Positions 59,672-64,000 of a stretch of DNA of 64,000 bases are shown in pieces. The notes beneath the pieces are model-generated. The model searched no databases. It was given only the letters and a program-made list of their open reading frames with translations, and was not told where the DNA came from. The translations under genes were made by a program, and so were the position numbers. Position 1 is the stretch's first letter, and the number at the start of each line of letters is the position of its first letter. The DNA comes from Leucaena leucocephala (Eukaryota > Streptophyta > Magnoliopsida > Fabales > Fabaceae), in assembly GCA_037074615.1 (NCBI GenBank), contig CM073558.1, positions 5,695,501-5,759,500 of the forward strand. Reading direction: 5' to 3'.

Positions 59672-60483
59672 AATAACTTTTTTAATATTTATACACTTAT
59701 TCAAAAGGAATAAAAAAAAAAGACTTGCTATTCATAAACTTACATTTTTTGCTCTAAATATAAACATATAGACTATATAAGAAATGCATATCAGGAGATC
59801 CACTATCATAACGTAGATAAACCATAAAAATGACTTGGCTCAGTTACTTTCACCCAAAAGTAGCCATCAATTTGGGTTGTCAATAGCAAGCTCATGTATT
59901 AAACATAGGGCAAACACACATTATTGGGAAAAAAAACAAAGATGGCCAGATGCATGACACTCCAACCAGAAAGGGTTTAAAAAAGGACAAATACACGCAA
60001 CCTTCGAAGGGGACAAATATACGCCACTTTATCTCACAAACGAAGAGACACATTCATACAAGGAAACAAATTGTTACCGAAACTTTATAGCTGTCGCCCT
60101 CTACATATGTCTGAAATATTTTAGCAAGGGTGTCAAGTTTTGCATCACTGCCCAGCATTGATTAAATCAATAAATATATCAAGAAAATCTCAAGCTTTTT
60201 ATAGGTATCATTCTACACTAAAGCTCAATGTCAAAAATGAGGAAAAAGTAAGCATACAACATTAAACCCCGTGTCAATACACAGAATTCGGATTGGAAAA
60301 AGTTAGGCATATAAATACAGAAGATTTGGAAGGTACAGCTACAAGAAAACTGCTACCATCTTTTACATATACTACTATTAAACTATATATGACAAAATAG
60401 AGGCAAAAGAGGCCAAATTATAAACAAAAAAAATCTTAGACCCAAAAAAACTTATCCTAGGCCTTGAAATACATGGCCGAAGA

Positions 60484-63400
60484 TCAGTTTGAACGAAGCA
60501 AAACAGGACCAACTGTTAAACTAAGCATGTCACTGAGAGCTACCTGGACCTCATTCGAACCGTGTTCGCAGCTTATCAAGTTTGAGAGAATGGGGAAAAA
60601 GTGTGTCAAGTTCCTCTCGAAAGAAGAATCTCCCAAACTACTTATGGCCTGAAGAGTTGCCATGACAAGAGGTGCCCGAGCGGCTAATTCTCGTCTCTTC
60701 CCAGAGCCTGAAGGAATTAACCAATGAGGCTGTCCACTGTGAGATGATTCTGGTGCTCGTCTGAGACCTGCAATCTCAATGTAAAACTCCAAAACCTCCT
60801 GACAAAGTCGGACAAGATGAGTTTCAACCTCAATCTCCTCGTAGTTGGAAGGCCTGTCCTCAATAAGGTTCTGTAAAAATTGAAGGCATATTTGGTAAGA
60901 CTCGTTCTCAAGGCGTAACAGTGGTGGATCTTGCATTTGGGTCATGGAGCCAAACTCTTGAAGCTTAGAACGTAAACTACTGTTGCTGTTAATCTTGTGA
61001 GCGTGTAATGCCACGTCATGCAAGGCACCGAATAGGACTACCATGTTTTTGGCTGAAAGGTGAGACCGATACATGTTGTAGATTTCCATCACCGCCTGCA
61101 AATTCCAGTAAGTGTTGACGGCTTTCAATAAACGAATGAATGTCTTTTACTGGCATGCATGACTGTGATAGTGCACATTAATATGTATGCAAACGAGGTA
61201 TGTTTTCATACAACCCCAGGGTCAAGAAGTTTTAGCAGATCTAAATTAATAATCCCTCTAACCCTTAATTATAAGAACCAATTAACTTTTTTAGATAGAT
61301 CTAGGAAATCAAATAAATAAGTTAATTATGATCAAATCTAACCCTCAAGATGAATTAATATTATATACTTTTCAATCTACCTAAATCAATCAATTAACCC
61401 TAAATCTGTCAAAAAAAAGTCAATTAGCTTTTATAACTAAAATCAGAAGTATTAAATATTAATAAAACAAGATGGCAAGATCTTGATTGCATGGCCATTG
61501 ACATAGAAAGTATAGGCCCGTCAAAAAGTGAAGTTGCATAAAGAGTATCATAAAGGCCCCCCCCCAAAAAAAAACCCAAAAAAAAAACAATTATTATTAC
61601 CCAAAATCATCAAACAAGTAATCTCATTAACTATTGAGTTTGGCTATTCTTCCAATAACTATACTTTCAACTTGTGTAAAATATGGGAGGAGAGTCGGAG
61701 ATACTATTAGTGTCAAGACAAACCACACAACGTACCCAAAAAACTGACCTTACAAATAATATTGATCCAATGGTATTTTTAACAATTTTAAATAGTCACC
61801 ACAGTCAATATAACCACATGATACAACAATCAAAAATCAAAATATACATAAACAAAAAGAGGGGTTGTGGCAAAATTAAAGTATGGGAAAGAGGACAACA
61901 ACGTTGAAATGGGATACGTTCGTATTAATGATTTTGAGTAAAGGCAGTTTTAAAAAAAATGATAATAAATTTTACTGTGCTTCAACTTGAACGATAAGTT
62001 CCAATTTTCTTATCCTTATGATTGAAAATAAACTGCTTTTACAACTACTTTAAAGCTTCATTGGATTTTGGCCAAACACAACAAAAACTTCAGAAAAAGT
62101 TACTTTTTCAAAAATAAGCATGCCCATTGGGTTCTAACTAGTGCATTCTTATATTACATTATATGCTACATACACTGCATGTTTTTTTTCTAAAAAAGAA
62201 TTTTAACCACGTTTGATGCAACAGAATGAGAATCTACCTGAATAAGTAAAAGCTGAACAGCAGCTCGGCATTTCGCATCTGATAAATAATCATAAAGTTG
62301 ACGAGTCCTTTGCCTTTCTGAATTATCATCAGGAGAGCCAAACTCACCAGGTTCATTGTCATATTCATCAGCAGCTGAATCATGTTCTTCATGTCTAGCC
62401 AATAACTCGCCATTTTCAAGGAACGAAAAGTCAGCAAGTGTTGCATTTGCCGCTTCTTTTAGCGACAAAATCACTTCTAACCACTTTTCTTCAGAAAACA
62501 ACTCCCCAGCATTACTCATTAATCGAACAAATGCAGCAATACCGATGCCAGCTAGGCTTTGATGAGGGCGCTTTATAAAGCTTACCAGGAGCATCAGAAC
62601 CTTCTTCAAAAGTGGATGGACTGTAACATAAAATTTAACAAAAAGATCCACCACCAATTGGAGGGCCAATGTGCATGTCTCATAAAGCCATGCATCTTGA
62701 TCAAGCTCCCCTTCAGTCTCCACTTCATTCCCAAGTGCATTACTTCCTGAGGGATCAATGGCATGGCGCACATAATCAAATATGGGAAATAGGACTGATT
62801 CAAATACCTTTTCCCATAAACCTAGTGAAAAGAGGTGGCCATGGTTACGTAAGGTATCAAACAGAACTTGCAAGGCGCTCTTTCTTATCTCTGGCCTAGG
62901 ATCGAAGCTAAGTTCAGACAAACCTGCACATATTTACAAAAGTTAAAAATTTCATCTCACAAGCTAAGCTCCTCAATTTTATTTTTTTTTCTTTCTTTTT
63001 TAAAAAAATAAGTTTGATATAATCATGTATATAAATATTATACTATACTCACCAGCCAATAAAGGAAACCAAAAATAGAGATGATCATCCTTGTCAGTCA
63101 CCTCTCCAGTATCGTGTTTCCCCTCTTTTCCAGTTCTAGGTGAAGGTGCAGAAATCTTTCCAGATGTTTCCTTTTCCTTATTCCTCGAAGCAGCACCAAG
63201 GTCTCCTTCAGCTAGTTTTGTTGCACAAAACCGTAGAAAAGCAATGGCATTTAGACTAATCTCTTTGTTAAATCTACTATTGGTGAAGGCAATTAGACAA
63301 TTCACGCAATCTGTGAAGGTGGTAGTTTCAGTCTCTGTGATATAAGGAAAGTAATCTCGAATAATCTTCTCAATTATTTCAAAAGCTAAGAGCACAATGT

Positions 63401-64000
63401 TTTTGTGGTCATCATAAGCTGCTGTAGTGAATACCTGAAATCAAGCCCACAAACAAAAAATGAAAAGAGACACTTTAGCAGACATCAAAACTAAAAATTG
63501 CATGCAAACAGATCTATCTTTTTTTTTTTTTTTTGATAAATGCAAATAGATCTATCTAAACATAAGGGATTTATCAACTTTACCATGAACATGCTCTTCC
63601 ATCCTGATTTGACATTGTTGACACGAGATAAAACCATTTGAGATACACATCTGATAATCAGTTCTCTAATTTCAACAGCATTACTCTTTCTCACAACAAT
63701 GACGAAAGGCTTCATAAATTCATTTTGAAAGTTATAATTAGCCAACTCCTCACGCTCTAGAAACTTCATTGACAATTGACGCAAAGAATCCATTGCAAAA
63801 ATTGCAATTGAAAGGTTTCCAGAACAGCCTATGTTTACAAAGAAATCAGAAAGAACATGCCAGATGCTAGACCACACGAGCCTGATTCGGTTCATATTAT
63901 AGTGCCTGTTAAACAATAATCATGCCAAACAATAAAAAGTTAAACATAAGGCTATAAACATCAGGAAATCATGAAACTCAATTATAATATACCCAACCCC
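60484..64000 (-). CDS. BIG: BIG1/BIG2-type SEC7 ARF guanine-exchange factor, C-terminal exons (partial)
   Basis: Four minus-strand exons are visible: 63905-63584, 63434-63053, 62923-62238 and 61095-60484, all with GT-AG borders in frame, about 666 residues. The gene continues beyond the right edge. Residues read across junctions include YNMNRIRLVWSSIWHVLSDF, SGWKSMFM/VFTTAAYDDHKN, FWFPLLA/GLSELSFDPRPE and LLLIQ/AVMEIYNMY. These are the HDS region and C-terminal DUF1981-type part of the BIG family. The SEC7 catalytic domain would lie off the window. Family members activate ARF GTPases at the trans-Golgi and early endosome and control secretion and PIN recycling. The stop is TGA at 60484-60486. 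The downstream AHL and ZPR favour BIG2 as the closest relative; other BIG1-4 members are possible. Confidence 0.93.
61253..61450. mobile_element. Stowaway-like MITE in the last BIG intron
   Basis: The left end CCCTCTAACCCTTAATTATA and the right end, in reverse CTTCTGATTTTAGTTATAAA, form an inverted repeat continuing into a CAATTAACTTTTT-like arm. It lies in the 1.1-kb intron between 61095 and 62238. It is a family-S relative. Confidence 0.6.

Larger units (their letters stand above)
58866..60483. other. Intergenic MITEs and 3' flank of the BIG-type gene
   Basis: Holds a family-D MITE and a family-S MITE (listed). From about 60200 the sequence is probably 3'UTR of the ARF-GEF gene. Confidence 0.45.

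Overview
The window is nuclear DNA from a flowering plant, most likely a eudicot. It is very AT-rich, and its genes have GT-AG introns and belong to plant-specific families (AT-hook/PPC, little zipper, a BIG-type ARF-GEF). The space between genes is filled with plant transposons: Ty1/copia, CACTA, Tourist-like and Stowaway-like MITEs, SINEs and a LINE-like retroposon. I cannot name the species.

Layout. 1-5191: a nearly complete 5.17-kb Ty1/copia retrotransposon on the minus strand. It has 192-bp LTRs and a 5-bp target duplication, and sits in an intron of a decayed FHA/coiled-coil gene whose 3' part runs to about 7248. 7.2-19.5 kb: repeat-rich intergenic DNA with a G-rich Tourist-like MITE (9260-9909), a Stowaway-like MITE, SINE-like pieces, a 20/62-bp tandem array (12.5 kb) and a 1.2-kb LINE-like retroposon without reverse transcriptase (17.4-18.6 kb). 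20049-20662 (+): a two-exon LITTLE ZIPPER gene. 29547-30467 (-): an AT-hook/PPC nuclear protein (AHL18/AHL22 type), with a probable short 5'UTR intron. 30.7-54.4 kb: a 24-kb gene desert holding MITEs, a non-autonomous CACTA element with a GAT target duplication (46952-47868), SINE copies and GC-richer islands with TCP-type sites. 54387-55031 (-): a single-exon calmodulin-like protein. 55.9-57.4 kb: two long MITEs of one family with unlike inserts. 60484-64000 (-): the 3' exons of a BIG1/BIG2-type SEC7 ARF-GEF that runs off the right edge.

How the genes relate. From memory of the Arabidopsis map, FHA gene, ZPR and AHL are neighbours on chromosome 2 (At2g45460, At2g45450, At2g45430), and BIG2, AHL18 and ZPR2 are neighbours on chromosome 3 (At3g60860, At3g60870, At3g60890). 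This window holds both sets in one order, so it looks like the ancestral segment from which the two Arabidopsis blocks descend. The genes are not a pathway. They comprise a microprotein inhibitor of HD-ZIP III factors, a chromatin-associated AHL, a calcium sensor and a vesicle-traffic GEF.

I found no CRISPR array, tRNA, rRNA or clearly new molecular system. The most informative observations are the synteny, the paired stop codons in the copia element, the MITE family with variable cargo, and a filled/empty site pair at 35 kb.
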